The notes under the pieces were generated by a model. The model did no database searches, was not told the DNA's origin, and was given only the letters and a program-made list of their open reading frames with translations. Below, in pieces: positions 32,455-32,483 of a stretch of 32,483 nt of DNA. This DNA comes from Desulfobacterales bacterium. Its GTDB lineage: Bacteria > Desulfobacterota > Desulfobacteria > Desulfobacterales > UBA11574. The DNA lies in contig JAQYVG010000001.1 of the NCBI GenBank assembly GCA_030145595.1, forward strand, positions 1 to 32,483, in the 5' to 3' direction. Within the stretch, counting starts at the first letter, position 1; each line of letters starts with the position of its first letter. The translations under genes were made by a program, and so were the position numbers.

Positions 32455-32483
32455 TTCTCCAACTAAATTGGAGAAGAACCAAA

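Noticed and set aside
32267..32482. 71-codon frame on the minus strand at the window end
   Set aside because: It is antisense to the four-helix-bundle remnant and runs through the repeat array. The plus-strand reading has family similarity and this one does not.

Overview
The window carries the core of a dissimilatory sulfate-reduction pathway. APS reductase (aprBA), the quinone-interacting oxidoreductase complex QmoABC and, further on in the opposite orientation, ATP sulfurylase (sat) are all present. A formate-tetrahydrofolate ligase (fhs) suggests a Wood-Ljungdahl methyl branch. Together with moderate GC content, Gram-negative style signalling proteins and abundant dispersed intergenic repeats, this points to a sulfate-reducing member of Desulfobacterota, most likely a Desulfobacteraceae-like complete oxidizer. 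No rRNA, tRNA, CRISPR array, intact transposase or prophage gene was seen.

Layout. 1-661: a perfect 7-bp tandem array cut by the window edge, then the apr leader. 662-8158 (+): aprB, aprA, a strong terminator, then qmoA, qmoB, qmoC and a terminator. 8159-8783: gene-free, with a candidate structured RNA. 8784-12935 (+): an HDOD-GAF-histidine kinase and a REC-PAS-histidine kinase-REC hybrid, closed by a bidirectional terminator that also ends sat (13011-14288, -). 14665-15572 (+): a small zinc-ribbon protein and a cold-shock protein. 15848-18613 (+): a polytopic membrane protein and a GT4 glycosyltransferase. 18754-23602: a mixed set of housekeeping or unknown genes (DUF362 ferredoxin protein, cysteine-cluster protein, membrane-anchored TPR protein, amidohydrolase, zinc-ribbon protein, TrmL-like tRNA methyltransferase). 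23966-25729 (-): fhs. 26251-30022 (-): a heterodimeric ABC exporter pair resembling BmrCD. 30105-32090 (+): an RNase II/R family exonuclease. 32091-32483: a decayed four-helix-bundle (23S rRNA intervening-sequence-type) protein gene between inverted repeat arrays.

How the genes work together. Sat activates sulfate to APS, AprAB reduces APS to sulfite and AMP, and QmoABC is thought to carry electrons from the menaquinone pool to AprAB. Fhs would serve one-carbon oxidation or fixation, a source of reductant. The two sensor proteins sit between qmoC and sat, but nothing in the sequence proves that they control them.

The most unusual signal is between the genes. At least six intergenic loci (1-74, 6900-7005, 15704-15798, 21614-21670, 22685-22807, 32168-32454) consist of short imperfect tandem repeats with a strict 7-bp (in one case 8-bp) period. 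In the complete loci a G/T-rich array on the left faces its C/A-rich reverse complement on the right, around a short core. The repeat unit differs at every locus while the period and architecture stay the same. In one locus the core is a decayed four-helix-bundle protein gene. One such element exactly fills the gap between qmoB and the Shine-Dalgarno of qmoC. A related 10-bp-period element (23650-23873) and a MITE-like element (26030-26183) are also present.
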